A DNA stretch of 64,000 nt from Montifringilla adamsi (taxonomy: Eukaryota; Chordata; Aves; Passeriformes; Passeridae). The position numbers were made by a program, and so were the translations under genes. Positions 24,693 through 38,513 of the stretch are shown here, one piece after another. The notes under the pieces are model-generated. The model was not told the DNA's origin, did no database searches, and worked only from the letters and a program-made list of their open reading frames with translations. The stretch is from assembly GCA_017590115.1 (NCBI GenBank), contig JAGGNK010009114.1, positions 21,738,662 through 21,802,661 of the forward strand, given 5' to 3'. Numbering within the stretch: the stretch's first letter is position 1; every line of letters begins with the position of its first letter.

Positions 24693-25297
24693 GTAAAATG
24701 GACCCAATGCAAACTTCCAAAATCCAGACATCTGTATGTTCAGGTTTCCCACACAGCAATTTAAAAAGGAACATGGGGAGAGCCCAGCATAATTTTCCTC
24801 CCTATTGTACAGAAAGCAATTTATCTACTCCTGCTTTTAACTGGACTCATGTAATAGAAGATTGTGCTTTCAGCATAAGTGGACAGTTCCTTTCCTCCTA
24901 CACTGAGAGATGGCAAAACAACACCAAGAGAAATAGAATTGAAGAATAGGGACTAATTGAGGCCAGCACCCCCAAGGTATTTAAGATTTTTGTAGTTTTA
25001 ATGGAAAAATCAATGTGTGATTACACTTTACATTAGAGTACTTAAAAATTGCTTCAGCATGAAAAGTCTGCAGGTTTGAATACAACCTCACCCTGCAAAT
25101 ACTGTAGTCAGAGGAGCAGATTCACCACTAATGTAACTCACATAATTCCCCTTATATGATACCTTGGCAGAGAGGGTCTCTGGGGACACCTGAGTGCTGG
25201 TTTTGCCTGGGAAGCCCACGAGGACAAAGAGTGCTTTACTGGTGCTTTGTTAGAGTTGTGGCCACGCTTCTGTCTTTCACCTGATGCCTACAAGGAA

Positions 25298-25342
25298 GCC
25301 GGGATTCCACCTGGTCTGAAGCTGGGATTCCACCTGGTCTGT
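25298..25342. repeat. Tandem duplication, 23-bp unit, 2 copies
   Basis: 'gccgggattccacctggtct'+'gaa' is followed at once by 'gctgggattccacctggtct'+'gta'. The two copies differ by two bases, indicating a local slippage or duplication event. Confidence 0.85.
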
Positions 25343-26298
25343 AGGGACTTAACAGCTTTTGATTCTTTATGCTTCAGCATCTGTGCTGCCCAGATAATAA
25401 GTGCCCAACTAAGATTCCTAACTTACTTCTGCCCTAAACTTACAGCTGCCCAGAGTCTTTAAGCCTCATTAAGGACCATTACCCGTGTTGGCCTTAAACT
25501 TAATATTATTAATTTCTCTCTTTCTCTTACAAGCTGTGGTTAATAAACCTAGTGGCCCTTGGTTCTTTTGGCACTCGTAGGTAAATGCTAAGAGAAAGAA
25601 TTAGGGAAGTTCAGGCAATATCCCTCACTGTGCAAACTGAGCCAAGAAACAGGCAGGGGACTGCTGCCTTTGGAGTTGGGGACAGGCTGTGCCACCTCAG
25701 CTTCTGAAAAATACACTCTGTATCATGGCAAACTCCCCAAGACATGTTTTCTTACAAGTAGAAGCCTTGGGAAATGTCTTTTTCTTCAGAGTGGATAAGA
25801 AAGCAGGAAGATTTATTTCTCTCTAAGTGGAGTAACACAGATGTTGCTACAGCCATGAAGTGGACTGACTCCTACTGCCCTTATTCTTTGGTCAAGAGAA
25901 TACTGTCTTAAGCATTAATTTCCTAGTTTCTCTCTGTTTTCTTGCTCTCTCTTCTGAGCAAGATGCTATCTCAAATGTAGATGGCTCTTGCAACTCCCTA
26001 GTTCCAGTAGGTAGGAGTTGTTTGTGGGAAGTTCACAGATAATTTATTGGAATCTTCACCTGTGAAAGCTAAATGCATTATCTAATCCTCTGTTGTTTCA
26101 TATTCAAATTATACCACAGTTCCTGTAATTAAATCTTTTGTTTTCCTATCTGATGTTAGGGCCATTATCATTTAACAATGATTGCAAGCCTCTGAATTTT
26201 AATGGGAAAGAACTTTAATATCTGTGCATTTGTTCGCGAAGCTTTCAATTTTGTGATTTATTATCTTAATGACACAGAGTGTCACACTGAGTGCACCC

Positions 26299-26510
26299 TC
26301 AGCACATCTGCAGGTGACACCAAGCTGAGTGGTGTGGTTGACACACCTGGAGGACAGGATGCCTTCCAAAGGGACAAGTGTCCAAGGCCAGGTTAGACAG
26401 GGCTTGGAGCAGCCTGGTCTGATGGAATGTGTCCCTATCCATGGCAGGGGGTTGAAGCAAGATGAGCTTGACAGTCCCTTCCAGCCCAAATCATTCCATG
26501 GTTCTGTGAT
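26299..26510 (+). repeat. CR1 LINE, internally deleted, + strand
   Basis: The left part (about 26299-26363, 'gcaggtgacaccaagctgag') resembles the end of the CR1 reverse-transcriptase ORF. The right part (from about 26370, 'ccaggttagacagggcttgg', then 'ggcagggggttgaagcaaga' and a tail 'ccatggttctgtgat') is the CR1 3'UTR. The sequence normally between them is missing, so the copy is internally deleted as well as 5' truncated. Confidence 0.85.
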
Positions 26511-29500
26511 TATCCCACATAACTTGGTTTACTGGAGGCAACATTTGTGTAAGAAACTGAGAACTGACCAGTATCTTAAGGACTTCTTCCCTTTCATTGT
26601 AGCAGGTGAGTTCCTAAACCATTGAAGATAAACAGACAAGATCTCAAATTCTATTTGGCACAATGTGCTGTAGCAGTTTTCCAGCCTTTTTTGAGGGTAT
26701 CATAAGCTTATACTGCTTAGGTGAGAAAGCAGTTATCCTTCTGATCTCTGCTATTCATGGATGATTAATATCAAGGCCAGAATATTATGGATTAAATGAG
26801 TCTGCCAAGAACCTTTTAATCTTATGAATTGTGACTTTCAAGGAAAGGTGAAACTGAGAAAGAGGTCTGGTATTGTGATGAGCTGACTTTTCCATATTTC
26901 CTCTTAAGTTGTCTGTAAGCTTCTCATTGTTGAATTAATTCCCTCTTAAAAGCACCCAGCATTTTTGTTCTTATCAATTTTTAGAATAAGGAATTTAAGT
27001 TGAAATGCAGATATGTGGTTAGAGTTGGGGATCCACCAGCAGGTGGATGTTGTTCCAGAAACATGCAGGGAGAGTTCTGTGAGTGCTCAGAAAGCACTGT
27101 ACAACCACCTGCAAACAGGGGCACATGTGTAACAATTACCAGGAAACTAAACTTTAATCATCAGTATAAAAACAACAGGGGTTCATTAGAGAAGATAACA
27201 TTTCTTAGCCATCCATCCTTGTCCTCAGTGCTTTTTTTCCCCTTGTTTGATTAGGCAGCATCTGCTCCAATCTCTAGCTGAACCTTGCAAAAGAGCTCAA
27301 CCCCTTTCAGAGCGTAGTGTAAATATTCTGTCCCGGCTCATGCAGCATTTCTGCAAATCCACCTTGATTTGCTCCTCCATATATTATTGCCAGCTTGCTT
27401 TTTGTTCAGTGTAATGATTGTCTTACACAGCTAAATGAGCAGCCACCTCATGCCCAGACTTTTTGTGGTATGTCAGGTATGGTGCTGCTGAAGATGATTT
27501 TGATTTGAAGAAATATTAGAAGACTTTCTTGATTGCTCCTTCATACCCAAATCCCGGGAGTTCAGTATATACCTATGCCTTCTATTAGAGTGCTGAAACT
27601 GCAATTGTTATAGTCCTTTTACCCTAAGGCACAAAATTTAAATTGTGACGCTCGCTGTTGTGGAAGCCAGAGATCCTAAAAGAGGTTAAATATAACCTTG
27701 AAGGATAGTGCTGACAAGAACAAGATATAATCTCCACTCTAGAAACTCCTGATACTGCTGGCTACCAAGACCTTGTGTGAATAGAACAGGAAAACCCCTG
27801 GTTCCTTCTCCTGTAGATTTCTATGTGGGATCATCACAGAGAGAAATTAATGGGGAGATGAGTCCTAGGTCTGTCCCAGTATGTCTGCTTTCAATATGAA
27901 ACTTTCTGTATATGCAAAACCAGGCATGTAATCTGCCTGCCTTCAGCCAGGAACAGGAACATGAGCTTTTTAAGATGGTAGAACAAAATTTTTTAGTAGA
28001 CAAGAGAAAAAAAAGAAATTGAAATCCTCTCCCTCAAATTTTGGTTATTTTTCCCTCATCTTTCTGCCCCTAAAATGTAAACTTTTCCAGAAAAAAATGT
28101 GTTAATTTCTGGGTGTGTTACTTACCTCTGTTATGTGTATACCAAAATATGTTTTGTTTGATAAACTCTAGTACTTGCTGATGCTATAATTCCTGTGCCT
28201 CACATTGTCTCTCTCTCCAATAAAGACAACTTTTGAGCTCCCTGAGTTTGAAAAGAAAGCTGACATTTGTCCCATAAAGACACTGAGAATTAAGGTCCTC
28301 ACCAGCTGAATCTCTTAGTAATGCTTAAAGATATGTATAGAGGAGAATTCTTAAATGTGCTAAGACTGAGCTAAAAATCAGAATAAAACTTTGAAGGTAC
28401 CTAAAGGCTGCAGTATGTCAGCACCGGAGTACAAAGATATTCAAACAGCCTTTCTTGTGAGCACAACTGCTAACATGTCGGGTTTTAACCATGAGATAAG
28501 AACCAGCACTGTGTGATGAAGGTCAAACAGAAGTCAAAAGCAAAGCATGCTGGTGCTTGCCCTTGTCCTTCAGGCAGTGAAATTGCTAAAAGCCTTCTGA
28601 CTTTCTGTCACAGGTTTACTCAACAGACCCTTCTGATTGCTTGAAAGAAATGCTTGTCTAAAATGGGTGAAATGGGTTGTCACAGGTGTTCATAAGATGG
28701 TGTTTAAGGGGCTGTTTTGTCTTGAAAGCCAAAATACCTAAGCCTTAGTGGTAGTGATGATGGCATCAGCTTCTGCCAAAGTGTGTAAAAGCATATATTG
28801 GCATTTTCAGACATACACAAACTTTTGAAATCTTAGATGATGATTCTAGAGAAGTAACTTAGCTACAGAAGTTTAATGGTTTAGAATAGATTTATTTTTA
28901 AACTTGAACTTTTGAAAAAATGCAATGTGTAACTACCCATATTGAGGCTGGAGGGAAAAAAGCTACCAAGGTGGCTGGAGAATGGAGAGACAGATCTTTC
29001 ACAGAAGCTAAAAAGAGGTTGCATTCTTTAATGTAGCAAACATAAGAGTACAGCTGGCTTTATCTGTAAGTACAGGGGGGCAGTGAGTGCCAAGGAAAGA
29101 GGAAGATCTGGTTTGTACCCTGGTTTGAAAACCTTGCAAGAGGGATTCAGAAACAGCTGAGTGCAGAGTGACTCTGGGCACAATCAGCCTGATCTCACTG
29201 TGCAGTGGGTTAAGCCTGGCAGGCTAAGCATGCTCAGACACTGCCCAAGGAGCCCAGCCTGTTGAAGTCAGGTTGTGTCAAGCAGTTTGCAATTGCCTAC
29301 AGCTGCAGAGCAAGAATGTTCCCTCCAGCCTGCACACCCCCCTCTTCAGCTTAGAGACTGGAGTCTGAAAGCTGTAGTACCCTTGATTAAGTCCACATTT
29401 AAAGAGCTTTAAATGCATGCTGACTATAGATTTGCTATAAAAAGAACCAACCAAAAAAATAGCAATAGAAGAGCAAAATGAGAAAGTTCTTCTGAAACTG

Positions 29501-31934
29501 CTGGTCTGGTGGGCACAAAGAGCCATCCCCTCTCAGCTGGAGCAGTGTCTGTGCCTGTGCAGGTTTGTGACTGTATTCCTCTTCTTGCCTTCAGTGCTTC
29601 CCTTGTGCCCTGTCTTGGAAATTTTTCCCCACCTGGTGTACTTGGAGGCAGCCTTGGGAACTCATTGTTTAAAGTTAATGTCTGGAGACTGAAGCTTTCC
29701 ATTGGCTGGATTCCCTTCCCTTTTCCTGCCTCCTGCTCATACACACGTCTACTGAATTCTAAAAAGCTTTTTGATAGCGACTTGGAATTCAAATGTCCCC
29801 TTTCTATTTGTCTCCTGATCCAAGCCAACATCTGAATGCATTCTTTTCTATTACTAAGAACATATTGACAATTTAGGAAACATTGTCCTACAGCGCAAAC
29901 ACTCTGGTATTACAAAATACTGCCATGTTCTCTGCATTGATCTAAATGAGAGCATTGGCACAAGAACTAATAGGTCTATAGGGGCCATGAATGAGTACAG
30001 ACAGAAATGAGAAAATTTCTAATCGTGAGAAGGACATGGCCAGGGACAGTTTTCCAAGCAGAGACTGAGCCCGAACTCATTCAGTTTCTGGGGTGAAAAT
30101 GTGAGTGATCATTTCTGCAGGTCTGTGGTGTGGTTGCCTGTGCTGGGAGTGGAGACACATTCTGGCCATAAAGCCAAGGACTCTGCTGGTTTGGAAGGAA
30201 AAGGTTGGAATGGAAAAGTCATGTTCGGTGCTCCTTGGTGTGGCCTGATTGACTCTGTATCCTCCTTTGAGAGACTGCTGAACTTGCAAGGTCCGGCAAG
30301 CCTAAGCAAACTGAACATTTCAGATATCTTTCAAATACCTTTTGCCAAAAGGAAACTTCGAGAAAGGTGGCCTGGGACCACACAAGTCCCCCTTGGTGCA
30401 CATCCAGATCTCTGCCTGTCGGTGAAGGAACCATTTCCTGCATGTTCTGGTCTCTGAATCAGGGGTAAGATATCCCTGTGCTGCTCCTCCTCTTGCTGCC
30501 CAGCTGCACTGTGCCAGGCTGCCCTGGTGCCCTCTTCCAAGCCCACGTGGCTGTCAGCCTCCCTGTGCCTGACGACTACCACTCAAAACCCTGCCTCTGA
30601 GCCCCTATCTCCACCAGAGAATTGCTTTAACCTTATCAAATGGAGGTGAAATTTGAAATGACTTAATGTTTATTTGCTGACAGGCAGGAATGTCCTCTAA
30701 ATTGACTGTCATAGCTGGAACACAATGCTGTAGGACAAACTCACAACCTCCTTCTGGCCTTCAATGAAACAATGTTAAGTTTGGGAAGTGGGGATATAAT
30801 TTTGGCCCCCGTGGATATTAGGATAGCGTTCTCATTTTGAAGTTTTATACAATGAAGCTATATTTGATATTTGCATAATTCAAATAGATGAAATCCTCAA
30901 ACAGGCACAGAAGACTAGATTTCATTAACTTGGGATGCAGCCATCCCCATCTTTCATGCAAATGGAAAATACCTTTCCTGTAAGTATGCTTTAAAGATTC
31001 ATTTCTTTCTCTAATCAAGTGGTGAAATCCTACCCTTGGGAACCAGAATTGATTTCTTTTCCCTTCAGACTCGATATCATAGACCTTATTTGTGTTAAGT
31101 CCTGTCATGGAATTGAGGGTTAACCCTTCTGTGTGCTGTCAATCAGCTCCATGTGTTCCTGTTTTCTTCTCTGACATGCTGAAAATGCACATGGTGGAGT
31201 TGTCCTGCAAATGTAGCCGCCAGCTCAGGGAAGCTCTGACCCTTGTCAGCAAGGATCTATTTCCACTGAATCCCTGACCTTGAGAGCTCGTTTTAAAATT
31301 TCCTCCTGGGCCTTGAATGCCGTAATTGATTACGGTTGTTTTGGTTTTAGTCTTTAACAATCAAGGTGAAGAATTGCTCCTGAATTTGTTAAGATGTCAG
31401 GAGGAAGGCAGCTTGCCCACACCGCGTGGCCAGTGTCAGGGAGCCACCGTGGGCTCCTGCAAGCCTGTCATGAAACACTGATGTTTCTGCTTGGCAGTGG
31501 AAATCAGACAGGAATGCTCTGTTCTTGGAGCTGGCACTTGTGCCAGGGGCCTCTTGGGGTATGAGACAGCTCCTCTGCATTAATTCAATTTAATAGGCAT
31601 CAGTGGAAATTAAAGGTATTTGATGTTGGTCCAAGTAGTTTTAGGGAATAGTCCTTCTCATTATGTAGTCTGAGCCCCTGCTGGGACTCCTGTCCATGGC
31701 AGTGCTTAGGTGAATTTCCCTTTCTCCTTGCTACTGAATTTCCTGTATTTCTTTGTATGCTATTTTCTGGTTCACCTTCTTGGTAATAAAGCCCTGCATT
31801 TTATTTTCTGTCTTTCAGATATATCACTTTTCACTTGAATTGTCTTCTATTACTTGAAACTGATAGCCTGACCCCTTGGCCACTGGGCTTCATCCATAGC
31901 AGGATGCTCTGCTACATTATAATGAAAACTGCCT

Positions 31935-32004
31935 TAAAAATAACAAAAAAACCCCCAAAATCTGAACCAAATGAACCAACAAAAACACCCTCCACCCCCC
32001 CAAA
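31935..32004. repeat. A/C-rich low-complexity tract
   Basis: Runs of A alternate with C5-C7 and short AACCAA units. It is similar in style to the tract at 24.6 kb but shorter and more interrupted. Confidence 0.75.
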
Positions 32005-34143
32005 TTAAGAACCACAAAGACAAGAGGAAAATATGTATTTTTCTATTACATCTCTTGATGCTTCATTTTCTCATTCCCTTTGCCTTAGAACACAAAGCAG
32101 TCATTGGGAAGGGTTTCTTCTCACTCTGCAAGTGAATTTATGGTGTGTTCCTGCTTCTCCTGCCCACTAGCCTGTCCTGCAGAAGAAAGCAGTTGGTCAG
32201 AACGGAATGGCTCAAGAGAAGCCAAGATGACCTGAGTTTTCCCCTTATTGAAGGAATATTTTACTCTCTGATTGGCACTGATTAGCAAACACTCCCTTAA
32301 GTCTGTACATGTTGTGGTATTTGACCTTGGCATGCCTTAGGGTTCATGTGGCCACAAAATGTGACTTTTTGGCACCAGGGAGTGCTGAAATAGTCTGTGT
32401 CTTCAGATAGCCCAGATGTGAGTATATGAACATATTTACATGATGAATTGCATATTTACATTATTTGACTCATTAGGAGTAGCCATTCTCACCAATTCCC
32501 TTGCCCTGTCTCAGGGCATGTTGCTCTCACTGAGCAGCAGGGTGGGTTTTTGGCTTGTTTGGTTTAGTCTTTAAGCAGAATCAGGCACCTTTTGGGAAAA
32601 GACCTGCCCAGCAAAAGCCCTAAGAGCCTGGGGAGTCAGGCAAACACGAGGCTTGTCAGTGTTCACTGGAGAGCATCACACTGAATTCAGTAGGGCTGAA
32701 AGCATTTCAGACTTTGGGTGACAAAAACCTTGCTGACTGAACTCGACTGAACTCTGCTTTCAGGTCATTTCAGGTCAGGAATAATTGCCATCTTTACATC
32801 GTAATTTTCAAATTCTTTATCCCTTGAAGCAGCACTGAGAAAACCAAGTGTCCCTAGGGTTCAAATCTTCTTTATTTAATTTTCCTACTATTTTAATGTA
32901 TCGATGGTTCTGATCATTTTTGCTCAATGTGGTTTTGAGGAGAAAATTCTGAGGCATGAAAAAATCTGTTTAAAGTGAAACATCATACTTTTGATCCAAG
33001 GACTGATGTTCTATGGGAGGAATAGAAACAAAAGTCTCATGATAACCCTTCTGCTTTCCTGAAATAGAAAACCTGCCTAGTTAATGAATATAAATGAATG
33101 TACATTCACTTCCTTTTTTTTGAGGTTACTAAAGCTGATTAGCATTAGGGTACCACAATTTATTTAAAGCAGTTGAGTAATTATTCTGCTTTCTATCCTA
33201 TGAACATGCAACTTATTTATTACTAAAAGTTTGGGGGCTTTTTAAGCATATCCTTGAAATAACATTGAGGACATATCTTTGTCATCATCTGAGTTTTAAA
33301 TTAAGTTTTTTACAACAAGTAATTCTGGTATACAGGCAAAGAAGAAAAATTGGTCAATGCTATAGATATTCAATAAACCGTGATGCATCGTCTTACAGGA
33401 AAGGACCTAAAATCCTTAGGCACGAAATAATGTATTGACAATTTGTGTTTGCACAAGTAGAATTCAATATTCAGCATAATTAAATTAGAAATTGATAGCT
33501 TGAGCAAAACAAAACAGTTTTTCATATAAAATTTAACACGGGTGAAGCCACTTGGCTTTATAGTGACACCAGCTGGATCAGGGTGCTTTGGCTGACAGTT
33601 ATTTTCCAGCAGATCATCATGAAGTGACTTGTATGCTTTAGCCTTACCTGTTATGTTGGGCTAATGAGAATTTATTCCCCACTTGCCTGCAGAGGCTGTG
33701 CTGTTAGCAATGCCAAGCAGGTTAGGTTGCTCTGTCTAGGTCTATCCTTGCAAAAAATTGCATCTTTTCTCTCCAACCACCCGTCCTCAGGGTGTGGAAA
33801 GAGGCAGAAAGGTGAGGTGACTCTGGCTGCAGTTGGAGGTGTTTAGGAGCTGTGAGGGTGTGGAGATTTTTCAGGCTTGTTCCTTGTTGTGCCTTCTTTA
33901 ATAAGCTGGCTGTTGGACAGAAATACCTTTAACCTGGATAGAAGTTACTCACTAGGTTTACGTAATTTAAGGTATAACTGGAGTATTCTTTGGGCTGGGA
34001 GCACTTTATTTCCTCATGCTTGGTAGCTGTCCCTAAAGGCATGTAAAATCTTGTGTGGAGGAAAATAAACAATGAGATTCTTAAACACAATATTATTATT
34101 TTAAATGTAGTACCACCATTTAGTTAGTTAAATTAGTTTAGTT

Positions 34144-34169
34144 TAGTTAATCACTGAACTGATTAACTA
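34144..34169. repeat. Perfect hairpin, 10-bp arms, 6-base loop
   Basis: TAGTTAATCA and TGATTAACTA pair around CTGAAC. The left arm continues a TTAG-like run (34130-34150). Confidence 0.85.
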
Positions 34170-35588
34170 TCACTTCAGTGCAAAAATTCTATTTTGGGAT
34201 TAATGACTAAAGGTAAAACAAATGAAACTGTTGATGTGAGCACCTAGCAGAGCAGAGTTTCAGTGTCAGGTTTACCTTCCCACAGGAACACACACACAGA
34301 GCTTCTCATTAGTATTTGCAAGTTCTATGTAATACCCTGGGAGGAACATACACCACTTAAAAGCTGGGGGAAAATAAAAAAAGAATGTGCTCTGAAACTT
34401 CTCTGCTGATGCACTTGAACCTTATCTAAGGAGTATTATGGGACAGAAGAAGAAAATTCTGCAGCTGGTGAACTTTATGGCAAAGTTGCATTTCATCCTC
34501 AGACCAGTTGTAAAAAGACAAGCTAAAATAAATCTTCTACATTCTGCAGGTGTGCAGAAAATTCATGAATAAAATTTAAATCTGCAAGCAACCTATTATG
34601 CCATAATAACAAGTTTAAAAAAATTCAAAGCACCTGTATGCTCCTCATTTAGAACCACCAGCTTCGGAGAACAATGACATCGGGCAGCCTCTCCTGAATT
34701 AGCAGGAGCAGTACTGAGTTATATAAATGTGAGTACTTCAGTGATGTAACTGAAGTTTATTTATCACAAAACAGTGTTTTGGAGCCCAGTCTGAGACCAG
34801 GGGCTGTCTATGCACTGTGCAGACAAGAACAAATAATTTCTATGTCAAAATGTACAAAATCTACACAGAGCCAGAAAGAATGGTGAGAAGGAAATTTGAC
34901 ATATAAAGCTGATCTCCTCTAACGTTTATTAACAGAGCAGTTACATTTTAAGTGCACGTACCAAATATTTTGAAACTAGATAAGAAATGTTTATGTACAA
35001 TAGAAAAGTGGCCCAGCTGCTTCTGAGAACCAGAGGCTCCATGACAACTGCGTAGCAAGTTTTAGCATTCCCTGAAAATGCACATGCAAGAATCTTCATT
35101 GTAACAACAATTATTTATGTTTGAAGAGTTCATGATTACCAGGAGCTCCAACATGTGTTGTTTTTAAGATGTTGATCATGGGTTACTGGATGAAAATGAG
35201 CTGCAGTAAGCTGTCAAAGGCAGATGGATTTGAGTAGCAAGAAATGCTGCTGGTAGACATTCATTGTCAGCCACCTCTGACGCTGGTGTTGGAAGATGAA
35301 GAGGATTATTTGCAGCAGCTTGTAGCTGCTCAGAGGAAAAATAACTTCTTCTGTGTATTTGCAGATTAGACTAGACAAAGGCTTTGCTTCTCTGAAGAAA
35401 ACTCCTTAATAGAACTTGCGCTGAGGCTCTGAAGTGCAGCCCGTTTGTATTTTCCCTTGGCAGTGTTACAAAACCTCATCTCCCTGATCTGCATTTGAAG
35501 AGTCTTCATTTTTATCTCTTTTAGATATGGGACTTTTCCACTTTAAGCACTTCCTCTCTTTCATTTGAGCATGGAGCTGTTGGGAGGC

Positions 35589-35603
35589 TTTTTTTTTTTT
35601 TTT
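35589..35603. repeat. Poly-T tract (15)
   Basis: Uninterrupted T run, about 250 bases left of the CR1-like fragment at 35851; no element can be assigned to it. Confidence 0.9.
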
Positions 35604-35850
35604 CCATCTTGAGCCCAACTGTTTGCTTTATGGAGTCCCTGGTTTGTCATTGATGGGCAGTCGTATTTCCAAATGGACTGACTGCAGCTCTCCTGGGCGA
35701 GTCTGTTTTGTCTGATTGTGTCTGGGAGTAACACAGGGAGAGCCTGCAGCTTTGTTTGTTCATAGAGCTGCACATTCTGACACACTGGAGCATTAAACTT
35801 GATGCATTTAGGAGAGTAAACATCCCGTGGCACATGGAGTGTAGGCCTTA

Positions 35851-35877
35851 TGGAATCATAGAGTATCCTGAGCTGGA
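35851..35877 (-). repeat. Short CR1-like terminal fragment, - strand
   Basis: The phrase 'ggaatcatagagtatcctga' followed by 'gctgga' matches the reversed 3' end of common avian CR1 copies. The match then dissolves. It may be the stub of a nearly complete deletion or a chance match; it lies about 570 bases from the larger CR1 at 36444. Confidence 0.5.
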
Positions 35878-36443
35878 TAATTTCTAATGTGCAGTTTCAT
35901 GTGCAAAGGAACATGATGGAATTAAGAGAGTGTAGAAACCACCCAGTTTAATTCAGGCACACCTCTCTCCACAGGAACAGCCACCTCTGGGAGTGATGTG
36001 TCACTTTAATGCTTGCTGCAGATATTTTGAACCTTTGAAAAGGCCATCATCTGATGCTAATAGTGCAGGTTTTCTGAGCCCATGATATCCATATGTGAAG
36101 AAATTAAGCTGAAGCCTCTCTCTCCTTTCCCCTCCTTTCTGTGTCTCCCACCAATATGCCAGTTCTGGGTCAATCAGCAATGAACAAACACGTGGGATCT
36201 CTAAATGGGATAAAGGCATGCAGTTTACTCATGGCACTTGATTTGAGTCCAAAAATTAGTAATTAAACTGTTTTTGAAGACTGGTCTTCCTTTTTCCCTA
36301 CCTGCACTCTATTTCTCCCCAGCTGGCTGAACAGCAGTGTATGGGTATGTACCTGCAGATAATACAGGGAATTTCTTTGAAGTCTTCCTTGCCTTTAATT
36401 TAATAGTTTATTTGTGGAAAATGTCATTATATAGGCTGTGATT

Positions 36444-36786
36444 TCATAGAATTGTGGTATGTTTTGGGTTGTAATGGACCTTAAAGACAATCTCTCTTCA
36501 ACTGTCTGCTATGGGCAGGGATACCCAGCATTAAACCAGGTTACAAAGAAAACCAAAATGTCCTAATTTTCTTTGTGCTTCTCCAGAATTGCTCCAAGAA
36601 CTCCACATCATTCTGATGCTGGGGCCACAGAGCTCCAGGGGGGGTCCCAGGGGAGTGGAGTAGAGGGGCAGGATCACCTCCCTCACCCTGCTGCTCATGT
36701 TCCTTTTGATACAGCCCAGGATGTGGTTTGGGCTTTCTGGGACGGAAGTTCACATTTTGGGTAATTTTGAGCTTCTCATCAGCCAA
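36444..36786 (-). repeat. CR1 LINE 3' part, - strand
   Basis: Read on the + strand it starts with the reversed CR1 tail ('tcatagaattgtggtatg', 'ttttgggttgtaatggacct') and continues through 'atgggcagggatacccagca'. It then enters the region matching the end of ORF2 ('cagcccaggatgtggtttgg', 'ttgagcttctcatcagccaa'). The element therefore lies on the minus strand with its 3' end at about 36444. Confidence 0.85.
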
Positions 36787-38513
36787 CTGACAGCCAACTC
36801 AATTTGACAGAGGTTGTTTTCCACTTGGATGCCCATAAGACCAAAAGTGACTGCCACCACTTTATGCTTCAAATACAGCATCCTCTTTGTAGCTTATAAA
36901 GCTCCATAAGCCAGGAATGTATTATGTGCATAAAATCTATGGCTCTCTCTTACATCCCAGCCATAACAGGGTTTTTATGGCTCTTGTGCTCTTCCTCCAG
37001 CAGGCAGGACAGTTTCAGCAGGCTGAAAAAGCCCCAGGTCTGTTGACCAGAGGTGCGTGCACAGTGTGATTGAGGAAGGGCCAATATTGTCAGCACTCTG
37101 GTTTTGGAGCCCAGCCTAAGAGGAATTTTTAATTCTCTGGTTAGAGAAAGAGGTGCCAGCTTCATAAAGCTGTATTACTTCTAAAGGGTTACAGATGAAG
37201 ATAATCTGAAACACAGTAAGTATTAAAGCACTGGACAGGAGAAGATTTTCTTTATGGGAAATAGCCCATCCACAGCATAGTAAAGATTTTATTCCTTTCA
37301 TAAGTCTGGATCCTGAGTTCAACTAAAGCTTTTACAACTTCAGAGTTTTATCCTGCTGTCCAGCTGCCTCTGTTTCTTTTGGAGAACCAGTGAAGATTTT
37401 TCTTTTTAAAACACTTTTTCCATGCCTCGCCACCACACACCAAAGTGTATGCATATATTTTGCTTACAGTACAGCCAGGTTTATTTTTTATTCAACTTGC
37501 TTGTAATTAGGGTTCTGAAATGATAGCTACTTTTAGTCCTTCACAGTTATGGAACAGCAGTTTTCTCACTGCTCAGTAGTAGCAAACTCTTTTCTTCCTC
37601 CTTCACCCAAAATAAAAAGTAAATAGGATTAAATTTAATTCCCCCAGCCCCTACCTTAAGTTGTTCTGTCCCAATGACACCATCACTACAATTATATTTA
37701 ACAATATAAGTTTTGTTCTTTACACCTGTGAAATAAACATGTTTCCTAGCAATAGCTTTGCTAAATTTGTAGCCCTTATACTCAGGGACTCTGCCCTCAG
37801 GTTCTCTGTGCTTTTGCTATAGAAAAATTGGATGACAGCTTCACGTGGTTTAGCTGGAAAAAGAAGTACATTCCCAGTATCTTTTTCTTTTCTTTTAAAA
37901 AGCAGCAGAAATTATTTCAGTGCCACACAAAAAGATTTGTGTTGCAGAATAGCTGGAAAGCAGGTTTCCCTCCATTTGTATTCATGACAGCTTCTATATA
38001 TTCAGCTATCAAAACCTATTATGAAGGGCTGTATTGTAGTGTAGATAGATTTTTATGCTTGTCATAATACAGATCTATAGGTAAATTTGTCAATGATTCA
38101 CTGTCATATTGCTCCATTTCTTACAGAAAATATTCTTAATGACACCAAGCTATATATCTTTACCACGTAAGAATGAATTTGTTTGGTTGCTCAGTTTTGA
38201 GAAGAATGTTTTAAATTAACAGGAGTTTTTCAGTTTGGAGCAAATTTAGAAACACCACATTTAAACCAAAAGTAATTTGCTGGGCTAGTTACTTTCTACA
38301 TCCTGTTTTTTTAATAAGGTATGCACGGTACAACAAGCTTCTTCCTATGACTTCCAGTGCTAGATTTTCCTTCTTCCCATTTATACCTGACTTGTACAAA
38401 CCACGTAAGCAGCTTATTCTGGGATGGACTTTAACAGATTGATTTAACAGTGGCCCTCCTTGATTTTTATTTAAGCTCTAGGCTTGAGCTCAAGGGCTGT
38501 CCTTAAAACCCCA

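Larger units (their letters stand above)
19734..26298. other. Intron 1 segment: simple repeats, otherwise featureless
   Basis: Contains the candidate poly(A) signal, the 23-bp repeats at 22.3 and 25.3 kb and the A-rich tracts at 23.45 and 24.6 kb. A 168-codon ORF at 24083-24589 has no recognisable domain and is not called. Confidence 0.6.
26511..35850. other. Intron 1 segment: no gene recognised
   Basis: AT-rich unique sequence. I see only the A/C tract at 31.9 kb, the hairpin at 34.1 kb and the poly-T at 35.6 kb. There is an ORF desert from about 32.4 to 35.5 kb apart from one 60-codon frame. Confidence 0.6.
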
